64,000 bases of DNA from Hemicentrotus pulcherrimus (GCA_003118195.1 BEXV01000198.1:187461-251460), one strand, 5' to 3'; shown: positions 1 to 12,439, counted from the first letter of the stretch. The notes: a model not told the origin generated them from the sequence alone. Made by a program: numbers and translations.

Positions 1-157
1 ATATTATTATTATTATATGCCCGTCTCATCACCTCTTTTATGCCTCTGCAGCCTATAATTTTCTTTTCAAATTAACAGAAAATAACAAAAATCCACGTAA
101 TGCATTCACATGAGCCCTTTTTAAGTAATAGAACCCAACAATGAAATATGATTGCGT

Positions 158-378
158 TCACATTTCATACATTGAATTAGTTAGCAAGTGTGCGCTTGTA
201 AAAATGACGCCTGGCTGGAATGCTCCCAAGGGAGTGGATAATGTGCATACATTGTGTGTGGGTAAGCCTTGAATCCGATGACCGGGGTAATAGTATATAT
301 ATCTGTAAGGCGCTTTGATAGGGCCCTCCTGAAAAGCGCCATATAAGAAATAGTTATTATTATTATTATTATTACTAA
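158..378 (+). mobile_element. LINE (L2/CR1-like) 3' tail with (ATT)n
   Basis: The segment ends with GTAAGGCGCTTTGATAGGG, then AAAAGCGCCATATAAG and an (ATT)n microsatellite. This paired GCGCTTT/AAAGCGC end followed by ATT repeats is typical of L2/CR1-type 3' ends in marine deuterostomes. No reverse transcriptase frame remains. The window itself opens with another short ATT run (1-16). Confidence 0.6.
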
Positions 379-1120
379 TCATGTATCTTTAAACCAGCGA
401 ATGAAAGAAGGTACTTGCACAATTCTACCCGAGTAGTTTTATAGGAACAGCCCAAATAGGCTTGGCATAGATCCCGCTCAACATGGCTGTATTATTATGA
501 CTTGATCAATGAAAGAAATAAAATGGAATGAAATGTCAACACTATGTGAACGATGAGGGTCTCTGGGGGCACGCACGCTCCAATTGGCGGGAAACGTGCG
601 TGACAGATTCCTCAACAAATTCGTATGTCATCGTTATCATCGTCGGGCGCGTAGAGTAGTCTTAGCTCACAGACCCGTATAACTCTCCTACTTAAGAACG
701 ATAAGATGTTGTAACCCATATGATATAATGGATTACAAGAGGAAAGGTAGTGAAATAAAAAAGATAAGCGATATCATACATCATGAAAATTGATACTCGG
801 GATGGACAAACGTGGCTCATAATCTTCAATTTTGGTAAATTGACAAGAAGAAGAAATAAATAAATCACATCTTGGACCTTCACTTGAACAAAATAATAAT
901 AATAATTAACAGTTCTTGTATAGCGCATAACACATAGTATTTAAAACATGTCCCTAAGAAAGACTTTGATTCATTAGTTGTCGACCTAGGTGTGAGATGC
1001 TTGGGTCTGCAGCCCCAATCCCCCCCCCCCTCCCCCGGTTAATTTTGAAATTCCCAATAGCGTGCAGTCTAGTCTGCACCTCATACTAGATACTCATATG
1101 AAATCACGATGTAATATGAA

Positions 1121-1207
1121 CTATCTTACTTTTCATTTCACTGAAGAAAAAAAAATCTAACCACTCAGAATGCATTTCCCTCCTCCTTTTCCTCGCAAAG
1201 GAAGAAG
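1121..1207 (+). repeat. Short duplicated segment, copy A
   Basis: CTATCTTACTTTTCAT (1121-1136), CAGAATG and a 25-base identical stretch at 1183-1207 (CTCCTTTTCCTCGCAAAGG and on) recur in the same order at 2994-3051. Confidence 0.7.
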
Positions 1208-1989
1208 AGGAACGGTCATCAATGACGACGAGCGAGTTATCGAGGAGATAACACTCGAAGTCCGCTTCGCGCTCAGAGGGAAACGCTACGACTCTTCATC
1301 GTGGTTAGGTGTGGGGACACTAGTGTGTCGTAAGAGAACGATTCATACTATAGAAATGATCCCTAAAAGTATGATCTTAATTAAAGAGGGCGAATGGAGG
1401 AAATATATATAGAAGAATTAAACATGATAAAATATGGTTAGTAACAAATATTTTCCTGAGAAATACTGAATCGATGGACAGTAGAAGCCATGTATACTTT
1501 ATCAAAGAGTTATAACTTATTTCACAATAATGATTCAAAAGTACTATTCTTTTTACTGGCCTGGATTTTTTTCTAAGATTAGGTTAAAGTGAAATCTTTG
1601 GTAGATGTTTGGAAGAGCTGGAAGAGAAAAGCGTAATGATGAATATTCATTAGTTAATTATCATTCAAATTTTGTTTTAAAAGTAACTTACTGTCTGGAT
1701 TGTGTACGCAATTTGGGAAAGCTTATAGGTCGATTGATTTGATGTAAAAATGTAAAAGTATGGTAGTAGGTACATGGTTAAGAGGTAAAAATTTTCGCCA
1801 GGCTCCAGTTCGTTATGTAGTGTATTTGGTGTATACTGTGAGGTTTCGGAATTGATAACAAATCTACTCAATGTTAATGAAAAATGCATAAACTGCACAC
1901 AGAAATGCATATGATGGGGCTACACAAGTAATATGTGGCATGACCCTTAGGTCAAACAGTTCAGCTATTTTGGTCATGTCTGTCATTAT

Positions 1990-2420
1990 GTTTAATAGAA
2001 CTGCACTGGTTGCCAATTCGCCAGAGAATTACATTTAAAATATTAATGATAGTCTACAAAGCTCTAAATGGTCAAACTCCTAGTTACATTACTAAATTGT
2101 TGCATATCAAGTCTCAAACTCATGGTCGTAACCTTCGTAGTACACAAGACACATCTATGTTGCAAATACCCCCATATAAAACCAAAGTAACCCTCGGGGA
2201 CCGGTCATTTCTCTGTGCTGCCCCTAGATTATGAAATAAATTACCACTAGAAATAAGGAAAGCCCCTACACTAGATAATTTTAAATTAAAACTGAAAACT
2301 CACTTGTTCATATAGTATGTATAGCACAGCATTTACGAGCTCTTGCAGCGCAATAGAATATATCCACATAGTTTTTGCGCTTTACAAATGAATATTATTA
2401 TTATTATTATTATTAATATA
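1990..2420 (+). mobile_element. Non-LTR retrotransposon, reverse transcriptase C-terminus and 3' tail (broken)
   Basis: Reading from about 1998, the frame gives LHWLPIRQRI, IVYKALNGQTPSYI, DRSFLCAAPRL, then a TGA at 2232-2234, then NKLPLEIRKAP and a final stop at 2313. This is the standard tail of L2/CR1-clade reverse transcriptases, where Trp is expected at the TGA position (APRLWNKLP-type motif). A short 3' UTR follows, ending GCGCTTTACAAATGAAT plus (ATT)n. The element is 5'-truncated and carries a nonsense change, so it is inactive. Confidence 0.85.
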
Positions 2421-2993
2421 AAGGCATATAGTAGAGCAATCCTTTTCAGGACACATTTCTATTATGTCAGTCTACAACTGATATAAAAAAGAATGAGTCG
2501 TAAGCTTACAAACTATTTTTCTCTTTTTGCAGGATTTATAAAACTTCGATTTAAAGATTACAAAAACTAAAGACATGCAGACTGTAATTGACATAATAGG
2601 GTGCATTTGGTCTATTCCAAATGTAACGGTATAACATTCCAGAGAATATTCCATTTTGAAAAAATTAGCCCTTTTTTGTAAAAATCTATAAATTTATGAT
2701 ATTTGATACAAACTAATATGAGGTTCTTTCAGAACGTTGAGTTTCCTATCACCCATTCCTCAAATTCATTAAAATATTGAAATTGTATTAGCTTTGTTAC
2801 AAAATATTAAAACATATATGTAATTCCGTAAATATTTAATGAATGGCTGAGGATATATATATATATATATTTTAATTCAAAATGTCTTGTATAATATTCC
2901 TCATTCAAGGTAGAAAGCTCTCTGGAAATGCCATTCCATACCGTTTGTAATCGACCATTTCGATCCTCATGATGCAAATTTTGTAGCAATGTA

Positions 2994-3051
2994 CTATCTT
3001 ACTTTTCATCAGAATGAGTTTCTATTCTCCTTTTCCTCGCAAAGGAAGAAG
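2994..3051 (+). repeat. Short duplicated segment, copy B
   Basis: Second copy of the 1121-1207 blocks; about 30 bases lie between the blocks in copy A that are missing or replaced here. Confidence 0.7.
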
Positions 3052-4249
3052 GGAGAAATGGATTAGGTAACTTTGTCTCAGATTCTGAAACAAAATCCTG
3101 GATTTAGCTCATGCTGCAATGATAATTATAAACATTTAGGTCAGTCAGGAACCCCATGACTTTTACAAGCCGATCGACTGTCGGATTATCATGATATTAA
3201 TGATTGGAAATCGAAATTTAAAAATTTGTTTTCCTAACGGTTTTAATAACACTACGGTCTACTGGGGAAAATGAGTATGGTAAAACCGGTCATTCAAAGT
3301 TTTTACTTTTTTGAGACACTTCATGATCATTTTTGAGCGCATTTTTTTTTTTAGGGCTTCAATATTACACCATATCACAGGCACTGATAACATGTAGGGC
3401 CATAGGGCATGCATCTCAGATTTAACATTGATAAACGATGCCTTTAAAACATTCTTATCCAGTATATTATGTTTGCTCAATTATATTTCACTCTAATAAA
3501 TATCATTTCAAAAACATAAATAAAACATTATTCAATCAAGAACCCCTCCCTGTGAATTATGCCCTTGCACTTGCGATGTAAAGAATTTGTATCAGTACGC
3601 TATGTCAACGGAGGCAAAGGTAGCATGATAGTTCTCGCTTTTCAACATGTGCGTGCCGTAACTAGCCTAATGAAATGCCATATAAACTCGATTTTCTTTG
3701 TCAAATTCAAATGATTTTGAAAGTACCTAGACTAAAAAAAAAAAGGGTTGAATATATCTACTGATCCTAAAGAATGCGCACTTTTAGAGCTCTTTGAGTG
3801 TCAGACGGAACGTAAAGAAAGACTGTGAAGTTTACTAGTTTGCTCGGCACGATACTTTCATTTTCATTAAAAGGTCTCCCACTTAGCTCCTCGATGAAGA
3901 CCACCTTCAGAAAACCAAGAAGTTACCAGCAAACTCCTTGAGAAAACAAAGAGAAAGTTTTTACAATGGATTCATCTGCAGCTCATTCACGTGTTTCAAC
4001 ACTTTATTATTCTCAGGAATTTGTGGGTAACACAAATGTGACAAAAGGCGAGACTTTGCACAAACTATGACCACTTTCGATTTAACCTCAAAAATGCCTA
4101 AAACCGTGCTAATATCTCCGGATTGCGAGCAATGTCACTTCAGCACGATGAGAGCGTGGGCGTTGAGACGGTAGACGAACGTCGCGTCACCGTGGGAGAC
4201 CTTAATCATAATCATTCCACCACCCTCCCTCCCACACCCCTTTTAATAA

Positions 4250-4510
4250 CTCTCACTATCTCACTCTCTCTCTCTCTCTCTCTCTACGTCGCTCTCTCTC
4301 TCTACGTCGCCCTCTCTCTCCCACTCTCTTCATATCTCTCCCCCCCTCTCTCTCTCTCACTCTCTTTTCTTCTCCTTCCCCATCCCTCCTTCTCCTCCAC
4401 CCTTTCACCCTTCCCCTGTTTCCCCTCCTCCTCTTCCTCCACCTCCCTCTCTATCTTGTTCTCTCCCTTTTCTCTCTATCTTTACCCACTTTCTTCTTCT
4501 TTGTAACACC
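4250..4510 (+). repeat. (CT)n-rich low-complexity tract
   Basis: Pure CT run at about 4261-4284, then interrupted CT/CCT sequence with a TACGTCGCTCTCTCTC duplication. A 127-aa open frame (4123-4506) is Ser/Leu-rich low-complexity translation and not a gene. Confidence 0.9.
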
Positions 4511-5098
4511 ATCTCTGCCTCTCTATCTACCCTACTCCGCATGTCTTGATAATAAAGTTATTACAATCTAGGGGCAAAGTTTATCCAATCAATGTCTGTG
4601 GTCGTGTGATGAAGGTAGCTGCTCTATTCTAAACATATCCTCCCAGCCTATCGACCACAGCCAATGGCGTAGCCCCCTCACAGGCGTTTCTTGGCTCAAG
4701 TTTAAATAGAAATACAATATAATCATACGTTAAGTTATTATATTACGGGCATTCGTGTTACCGAATACGTAGTCAAAATATTCCATTCTGCATTGGTCGC
4801 AAAATCCAATCCATTGTATCTATTTCTCATATGGGAGAAAATAGTGTTACATAATTAGGCAAGGGATAAAACAAAGAAGGGTTTATATAAGGATCTTCAT
4901 GGTGTACATGGGAGAAAATAAAACAAAGTCTATGTAAAAAAAATAGGAATGTTTCTATTGCGTGGTTCAATCTGATGTGCCGTATTGAAATTCCATCCAC
5001 GATACATTAATGATGTATTCACGATCGACAATTTCATCATCAATAATTTTTGTTTTGTGTTAGACATTGAAATTTCTCTCCGTCCAATCCCTCTCCCA

Positions 5099-5102
<4 letters not shown>

Positions 5103-5144
<42 letters not shown>
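5103..5144 (+). repeat. (CT)n microsatellite
   Basis: About 19 uninterrupted CT units. Confidence 0.95.
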
Positions 5145-5147
<3 letters not shown>

Positions 5148-6479
5148 CACTTCTTTAATCCACTGGGTCTTCCTTTTCTTTTGTTCACACCCCATGATTG
5201 ACCACGCCCTCTTTACTCGTAAAACTTGTCCTTGCTCATTAATATTCATACTGTTGGAGTGGAGCCGCTCGTGTAAGAAATTCTGAAAAAAGATGATGGA
5301 CTGAAATGTATATATTTGGACGTGTAAATTTCAAATGTACCGGTTTGTCGATGCAGAGTGGGGTGGGATGAGGGCTGCACCCCTGGCCCCTCTCTTTTTG
5401 TGGCTCCACAAATGTCCTTCCTTGTCCCCAATGATTCACCCACCGCACTATTCTCGTCCTTACCTTATTTTTTCATGATTTTGTTTCTTGGTATAATGTC
5501 TGACAGCTAACTGACCGAGAATGGGGCTGGAAGGCAAGTCAACGTACGAGGAAACATTACCGGACGTGGGGTTTGGTGGGAAAGGCCGAAGGGGAGGGGG
5601 AAAATAGAGGTGATGACAAGACTGTCTGGTCTGGTCACGTGTGTCGTTCGATCAGAGACGTTATCAGAATCATCATCATGGTCATTATCATGGGGTTATC
5701 TATATGAGAGAGTCAGGGAGAGACAGGTGCTATCGCAGGTGAAAATGTACGGAGAATGTAGTCAAACAGGAAATAGGCCAAGTCACATTTAGAGTGTGAA
5801 TTATGTTGACGCTTACAACATGGAAAAGAATACTTCTCAAGTTTCAAGATTCAATATTGCTATTATCCATATTATACAGACATGCGCTTTCTATCGGAAC
5901 AGCGGAGATGTTGCACATTCGATCGGATATGATACAGTTTAGTTATCAAATTTTGTAAGTAGTTTATGTTGTGGTGGTATGGGGTGGTACCAGAACATAA
6001 TTTAAGGATATTTGCCACCACCTCCCCCCCCCTATATAAGATCCTCATATCAAAAATTTGTCGATACGTATATAATACAAATTCCAATTATGGAGTAAGC
6101 TATATCAGAATTGAGGGATGTGTTATACCCCACCCCTCCCATTTTACACTCTCTGCAACACGTGTACCCCCTCCAACCCTCTCGCCCTTTGGTGCTTCAC
6201 AAGGACTAGAATAATTTAGATGTCGAAAAGGAAGGAGAAAGCTAGATGAGAGAGGAAACGGAAATATCAAAGTACGAGTGAAGGTCTGGAGAAAAATAGA
6301 ACAGATGAAAAGCAGTTCAGACAAGGTTGTTTCAAACCAAGAGATAATCTTTTTCAATTAGTGAAGGAAATTATGATGGACTAAAATAAAGATATGTAGC
6401 AAATTTCAGAAATATTGACCCCACAAACAATTTTTGTTTGCAAGCTAACATATACAAATTACATAAGCAGGTTGCCTGC

Positions 6480-6504
6480 GGGGAGGGGGGGGGGGGGGGG
6501 GGGG
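6480..6504 (+). repeat. Poly-G tract
   Basis: About 24 G with one A interruption near the left end; G-quadruplex capable in principle. Confidence 0.9.
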
Positions 6505-7171
6505 CATTGAATAGTCATGAAAAATAAAACAGACCGAGGAGAGACAGCATTTTTATAATAATATTGTCACCCACATTTCTAAGTATTTCACGTGACTAAA
6601 AAAACAGTAAATTGAAAATGTTACATTTCCTAGCCACTTTTGTACCTATAACTTTATACGGCTTGGGGCATGTGCCCCTAATCGAATAAAGAAGAAATAG
6701 GTAGGAATATATTTTTTAAAGACCGTACCTGATAATTCCAGTGTCCCCTGATGATATCTTTACCTTCTTTACCGGCTGAAACCACGCTATGCCCAGTATC
6801 GTTGTACCAGATCTCGTCTTGTCACAACTGAAGGATTTTATTTGATTATAAAATCACAAGTGCCTTACATTGGCTGACCTTTGAGGTTTTAATGTCATGT
6901 CTATTATAGTATTAAAACTTATCGACGCATCATCTTAGCTTTGCATCTAACACGATCGGAAAAACTTTCGGAAAATCAACCTAAAGCAAATTCTATAGCA
7001 TTGTCAATTACCTATTGATATATGCAAATATTACAATGACTTTACACGTAATCCAAACATGATTTTCATGGGATACATATACACTAGAGTATCAAACTTA
7101 CCCTTGAGTTGAATTTTCAAAGTCGTCGCTATCGTGTAATTATTCATGATTCTCTTACACTTGTCACATCT

Positions 7172-7330
7172 GGGCCCCGTCTTATAAAGAGTTGAGATCA
7201 ATCTCAACATGGCAATGGCCTATCAAGATCATCGTTACATGCGCGTATTGTACAGCACGCGCACTATCAACCAATGAGAACCGTTGTTTCAAAACTGCGA
7301 TCGATCGCAATTCTTTGTAAGACAGGGCCC
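7172..7330. mobile_element. MITE-like element, GGGCCC-ended terminal inverted repeats
   Basis: The left end reads GGGCCCCGTCTTATAAAGAG and the right end in reverse complement GGGCCCTGTCTTACAAAGAA, about 23 bp of inverted repeat around a 110-bp centre. The centre includes CAACCAATGAGAA and a GCGATCGATCGC palindrome. No coding capacity. A related element is at about 26091. Confidence 0.72.
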
Positions 7331-7334
7331 TGAT

Positions 7335-9597
7335 GACTACCATTCTTTCCGATCTATCCACCATGATCTTCTATTACTCTTCAGGCATGAGCTTACTTTG
7401 TTTTAAAGCCTCGCTGTACTTACAGATTTTCCTAAACTTTCACCCTCTTTTAGTCCCCACCCACAGAATACATCAGCAATCTTAGAGCTCCTAAAACATT
7501 CTTAACCTTGATGAATGTAAATGTCATGCCCTTATCGAATCAAGTTTGGTAGATATCTTAAAAACATTCAATTACTTACAAACGAATGCTCCCTTTACCG
7601 AAAGGTGAGATGTTTGAAGGTGATCCGGCTGTGGGTAAGATGTAAGAGGACTTTGCATAAAATTACATTCTTTCAGGCGTTAAGTGAATGTCCTTGAATA
7701 AACAACATGTAAATAGAAAATGGTCATTTATTTGCGAAGTACAAATGAAGAGAATTCCACGATATTTGACATTTGAGCCTACACCGTGAGCCAACATACT
7801 GCAAACTTGACATTAACTGATTTTTCTTTTCCTTTTGATATTTAAGATTTTAACAAAATTCGTTTGGTTCTATTACAATGCTAATGCGTAAAATGCAGTT
7901 TTATGCTAATTGGGTGAACACCTTTCATTTTATGAAAATTGGTATCTGACTAGTTCAAAGTAACACTTTTATACTTGCATTCATCAAAAAGTGGTGCTGG
8001 TTATCAGGTACAATTGATCTTTTCCCGGGGAATTTCAGTGATTGCTTGCATGTGGTATCAAACCTTACTGAATAGTGCAGGTTAATACATATCGATATAC
8101 CATTTCGAATTCGGCATTTGGAAAAAAGAACTACGTCACAATGAAAGGCCTATTCGAGACAGGCCTATATCTATGACAAAAGTGAAACTGTAAAGTACAC
8201 ACCAACACAAATCGATTAAACATCTAACTCAATTATTTGTATATGATTGGTTAAATACAACTTACATTTTTCTTTTGCCTTCACTTCCTCCCGACTGCTT
8301 GTTCTATTATCTCATTTATCCACCTTGCAAACGACTGAAAGTCAAATAAATCATACTCGATTTCTACTATATGTTAAAATCTTTTTTTGCTTTCTATCAG
8401 TACATTAGGCCTTTTGTAAATTTATTTGTTACTAAATTATTGAACAAATTACACTTTACGAAAAGATTGTCATTAATTCTCCACATTTCGTTCTCTTTTG
8501 ATACTAGTCCCTGTAACATAGGCTTCCCTGTGTAAACAAAAGTATAATCGTATTTATTGTAATCCTTCCTCTTCTGCTTTTTCTTCTTCTTATTGCTAAT
8601 ATTGCTATCATAATTATCATTATTATATTATTATTGTGATCATCATTAATCATTATTATTATTACCACTAACATTATAAATATCATTATTATATTAAAAT
8701 CCGACTTAGATTCAACTTTAACAAAATTACATAAATAAATGTATTTTAATTACTAGTAAAGATGGTCCAATTTTTGGTGAGGGGTTGGATAAAATGGAAT
8801 GTGGTCGGGTGGGGGGAGGGGGAGTTGGGTATTCGCCACGAATAGAGAGAGCTTCTCACGTAGCAGGTCCATGTTCACATGCAGAGATGGATCTGATTAT
8901 GAGGTCAGGTTAGACCGGCGTCATATCTTACGTAGTGGTTACGTGTCACGGTAACTGTCTTATTGGTCAATGTCGCGGTTTACAATCTACTTTCACAGAC
9001 ATAGTTACATGTACATGTGTAGGTATTCACTTTTTCAAAATGAATGAATCTTTTTTCTCTTCCTTTGACCTTAAAGTGGGTTACATAGTCATGCAGATAA
9101 TGTAGAACAACTTTTATTGTTATCATCATATCTCTTTCCTCGAATTGATATGAATGGAGGTGTCATTTCATTCACTTGACTCTGAATCGAATCCCGGCTT
9201 TCAACACAATTAATTTCGAGTTGAAAGAGGATGTTCTGACATAGACCTACTTCTCAGCGTTTGCGTTCACGCACTGAAATCGGAACTTGGGAAGGAAACA
9301 TTGGAAAGTGGTATTACCAACCACCATTGGAAGATTCAAGACAATCTTTGCGGTTGATTTACCTGAACCATATGAATCTCGTTCGTCCGGTAAATGATCG
9401 GATATGGTGGTCTGACTTGAAGAGGAAGAGAAGTGAATTGTAACCAGAAAGAGCAGACGATTTCAGGGAGGCGTATTCCCTGTCTATCTAACAGGTTAAT
9501 CACCAAGAGATAGACTTAAGCTTAAATGTTTACACTTCTATGTCAATGTCAACAAACATTGATGTTACAATTATAACAACAGCAACAACGACAACTA
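7335..9597. other. No gene recognised
   Basis: AT-rich, with an ATT/ATC-rich low-complexity stretch at about 8590-8695. No coding frame with recognisable features. Confidence 0.6.
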
Positions 9598-9663
9598 CAA
9601 GTACTAGTAGTACTACTACTACTACTACTACTACTGCTACTACTACTGCTGCTACTACTACTT

Positions 9664-9700
<37 letters not shown>

Positions 9701-9726
9701 TACTACTGTTGCTGCTACTTCTACTG

Positions 9727-9761
<35 letters not shown>

Positions 9762-9800
9762 GTACTACTACTATTACTCCTACTACTACTACTGCTACCA
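9598..9800 (+). repeat. (CTA)n/(ACT)n microsatellite, about 200 bp
   Basis: Trinucleotide tract with GCT, TCT and GTT interruptions. It produces a poly-Thr/Ser/Leu open frame of 186 codons (9540-10100) that I reject as a gene. Confidence 0.93.
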
Positions 9801-10449
9801 CTAAAACTGCTTCTGCTCTACTGCTTCTGTTACTACGTGAACACAAAAATATTACGAGATTTCTTACGTTACTCAGGAAATGTATTTAAAAAAACCTATA
9901 CATGTAAAGGAAATTGCGATCAAACGAGGAAAGGGGAAATGTCAGATACAAAACAAACGGAAGGTGAAGGAAAAAGACAAAACACGAACAAGAAAAAGGA
10001 AAGAAATGGAGAGAGCCTACGTGAGAAGACAAGACACAACGCAGAATTACCACCTTTTCCAAAAGGTAATGGTATAGATAGACATGCAGGGAGCTTATAA
10101 ATGCTGATTCTGACATTTGGAAGTCTTTTTCACGAGTGTTAAATAGATCATAAACCTAGATCAAACAAATAATCTACCCACACAGCGGCTCAATATTTGC
10201 GGGAGGCATTGACCTTAATATATGTCCAAGGTGTAATACGTACAAAATGACAAACAAAGCAAAATATATGTATCTAAAAATATATTTTTTAGTTGTAAAA
10301 AAACAAAGTTAAATATACAAAAAGAAGTTATCAATAGTTATGATGCTTACATTGTAAAAATGTTTTATTTCTCTAACGATTTCATTGTTTTATTTCGGAG
10401 AAGACACTGTCATCATAAATACATATCTGACATTAAAGCTAAACTTTAG

Positions 10450-10640
10450 TACTGGTAATGAGATTGCATTGTGAAAGAAAAGGTGTGGAAAGGATCAGAA
10501 ACAGTTGATTATGTAGCATGTAAGTATTGGTGTGCACTGCAAGGGTCTGGAGTCATGAAAATCATTATAAATTTGACCGAGTCTTGGTACAGTAACAAGC
10601 ACTGTACACAGAAAGCTATATATATGGGGCAACACACATG
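10450..10640 (+). repeat. Dispersed repeat R1, copy A
   Basis: Matches 46896-47085 in the same orientation: GATTGCATTGTGAAAGAAA, GTGTGGAA..GATCAGAAA, GTGTxCTGCAAGGxTCTGGA and ACAAGCACTGTACACAGA are shared in the same order and at the same spacing. An 81-aa frame here has no recognised domain, and the other copy does not preserve it. Confidence 0.75.
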
Positions 10641-11005
10641 GTGTCGGGGTTGGTACTACCTTGATTTCCTTGTCTTTCTATGCTCATTACTCAGCCAGTA
10701 TACATTTTCTTCCTAAATTGTTTGGCACATGTTATATATTTGTAATCTTGAACATTCGGTGTAAGTTTCGTTTGATTCTGTGAAAATTAATTATCTTTTA
10801 TTAACCAATACTGGAATTTCTCTTTAATTGTGGTTAAACAAACGTTCTCCTACAATCAATTCAGGAATATGATCAAGAACGATGACCAAGACAAAGGAAA
10901 ACGAACCCTTGAAAGATTACCACTGTCCCAGGACAACGTCTTCAAGTTATTTGGTATAGTAATATTGGGTAATATGTTTTTGGTCTGGGCAGGAAACTAA
11001 CATAC

Positions 11006-11117
11006 CCTGGGGGTGTTTCACAAAGATCCTAAGTTGAACTTAACTCTAAGTTGGACTTAAAAATTATGGAAAGCCGTAGCATCTCTGAAAATATTTTGTA
11101 AAAGTTATTTTAAAAGG
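11006..11117. mobile_element. Foldback MITE, partial copy cut by the assembly gap
   Basis: CCTGGGGGTGTTTCACAAAG and the following 90 bases match the reverse complement of the right end of the 57949-58254 element, including AAAATATTTTGTAAAAGTTA and TTTTAAAAGG. The copy runs into the Ns at 11118, so its far end is missing or lies in the gap. Orientation is opposite to the other copy. Confidence 0.8.
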
Positions 11118-11267
11118 NNNNNNNNNNNNNNNNNNNNNNNNNNNNNNNNNNNNNNNNNNNNNNNNNNNNNNNNNNNNNNNNNNNNNNNNNNNNNNNNNNN
11201 NNNNNNNNNNNNNNNNNNNNNNNNNNNNNNNNNNNNNNNNNNNNNNNNNNNNNNNNNNNNNNNNNNN
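11118..11267. other. Assembly gap, 150 N
   Basis: Unresolved bases. The left edge is inside a foldback MITE and the right edge enters a GCTTTG-rich repetitive stretch, so repeats probably caused the gap. Confidence 0.97.
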
Positions 11268-11520
11268 TTTGAGCAAAGCTTTGATAAGCTTTGTGACGCT
11301 TTGATAAGCTTTAATACGCTCTCCCCGCTTTACGCAATGCGTGACAGATCGCCTCAAATTTTTAAACAGTTTAAAATTTGTTGGCGCTCTCGCCGAATGT
11401 CCCAAATTGTTCGAAGCTTTCTCATGCTCTATTGCGGTCTTTACGCTTTAATTAAGCTTTGTAACGCTTTGCTGCCGCTTTGCTCGCCGATTTAAAGCGC
11501 CATCAATGCGGCGTCGGTGT
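11268..11520 (+). repeat. Degenerate GCTTTG/AAGCTTTG-rich repeat
   Basis: The motif GCTTT recurs more than ten times (AAGCTTTGATAAGCTTTG, GACGCTTTGATAAGCTTT, GTAACGCTTTGCTGCCGC) with irregular spacing, ending near TCGGTGTGAACTTAGC. It resembles a decayed satellite or the inside of an element interrupted by the gap. Confidence 0.6.
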
Positions 11521-12045
11521 GAACTTAGCATAAGAGACGTCATTGTTTCCTAATCTTTCAAATCTTTTCATGATATCCGCCATAATTATGATCTTTCACT
11601 AATTTCTTTACTCACACTCCACCCCACCCCATGCACCCATGATTCATTGATCAATGCCGTGTCCTAAGCTCGTACTTGTAGCCATGATGTGTATCAAACT
11701 TGTTAAAATGTTTTCATACGTTCGTCAGACCCATGTAACAATTTACGATGGTGTTATTGTTTACCCTGGTATCCCAGGGCTACCAGAGCCCGATGTGTTT
11801 GTGGAAGGGGCGTGTTGCGTCTGCATACCATCCCGTTTACACCCCTATCTTCGGACACCATCATACGGACTAGCGTCCAGACTTCAAGACATGTTTTCAC
11901 TAGGGTGCAGGAAAGAGGGGGCGTGGGAGCAATCCAGAGGGGCACTTCAACCCTTCACCTAATTAGGGTATGTCTCAAATATCACATTACCCGACGGAGT
12001 GAATTCATAGGAATATGAACATGAACATTCGGAGGTGTAACATAC

Positions 12046-12243
12046 AGTGGTAGAGCGTAAGCCCAGCTGTCGAGGGGGTACTTGAGGCATTGGGGGAGGG
12101 AGGTGGGAGGAGGTACCGATCTTATAATTAGATGCATATACCATTGGAATAGGGCGCCCTATTATCTTATTAGTAGGCTTCTCTCCTCTCTCTACCTTCT
12201 GTGTGATAGGCGTTCCCCTTGGCCCCTGCATCTACGCCACTGA
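12046..12243. mobile_element. Possible inverted-repeat element with CAGTGG...CCACTG ends
   Basis: The left end CAGTGGTAGAGCGTAAG and right end CTACGCCACTG pair imperfectly; CAGTGGCGTAGxTGCAGGGG-type termini are common in invertebrate repeats. The interior is G-rich on the left and C-rich on the right. A related GGGCAGGGCTTGTCCCC/CCTACGCA stretch lies at about 12399-12437. Confidence 0.33.
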
Positions 12244-12439
12244 GTAAATATTCAAACAGAATACTTCTGCTACCGCATGTACATCCTTTAATGTTTTGTG
12301 TGCTTACCGAATTTAATCAACGAACAATAATTGTAGGGGACATCTCTTCCTTCCTCATCCTTTTCTATTTGTTTTCATTTTTTTTTCATGGGGTAGAGGG
12401 GGCAGGGCTTGTCCCCTCAGCCCCCATACCTACGCAAAT

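Larger units (their letters stand above)
2430..7170. other. No gene recognised apart from listed repeats
   Basis: AT-rich with two CT tracts and a poly-G run. Open frames up to 127 aa are low complexity or antisense pairs without domains. ATGGCGTAGCCCCCTC near 4664 resembles a transposon terminus but has no partner that I found. Confidence 0.6.

Noticed and set aside
4123..4506. 127-aa Ser/Leu-rich open frame
   Set aside because: Low-complexity CT repeat translation.
9540..10100. 186-aa Thr/Ser/Leu-rich open frame
   Set aside because: It is a translation of the (CTA)n microsatellite with no domain and no start context.
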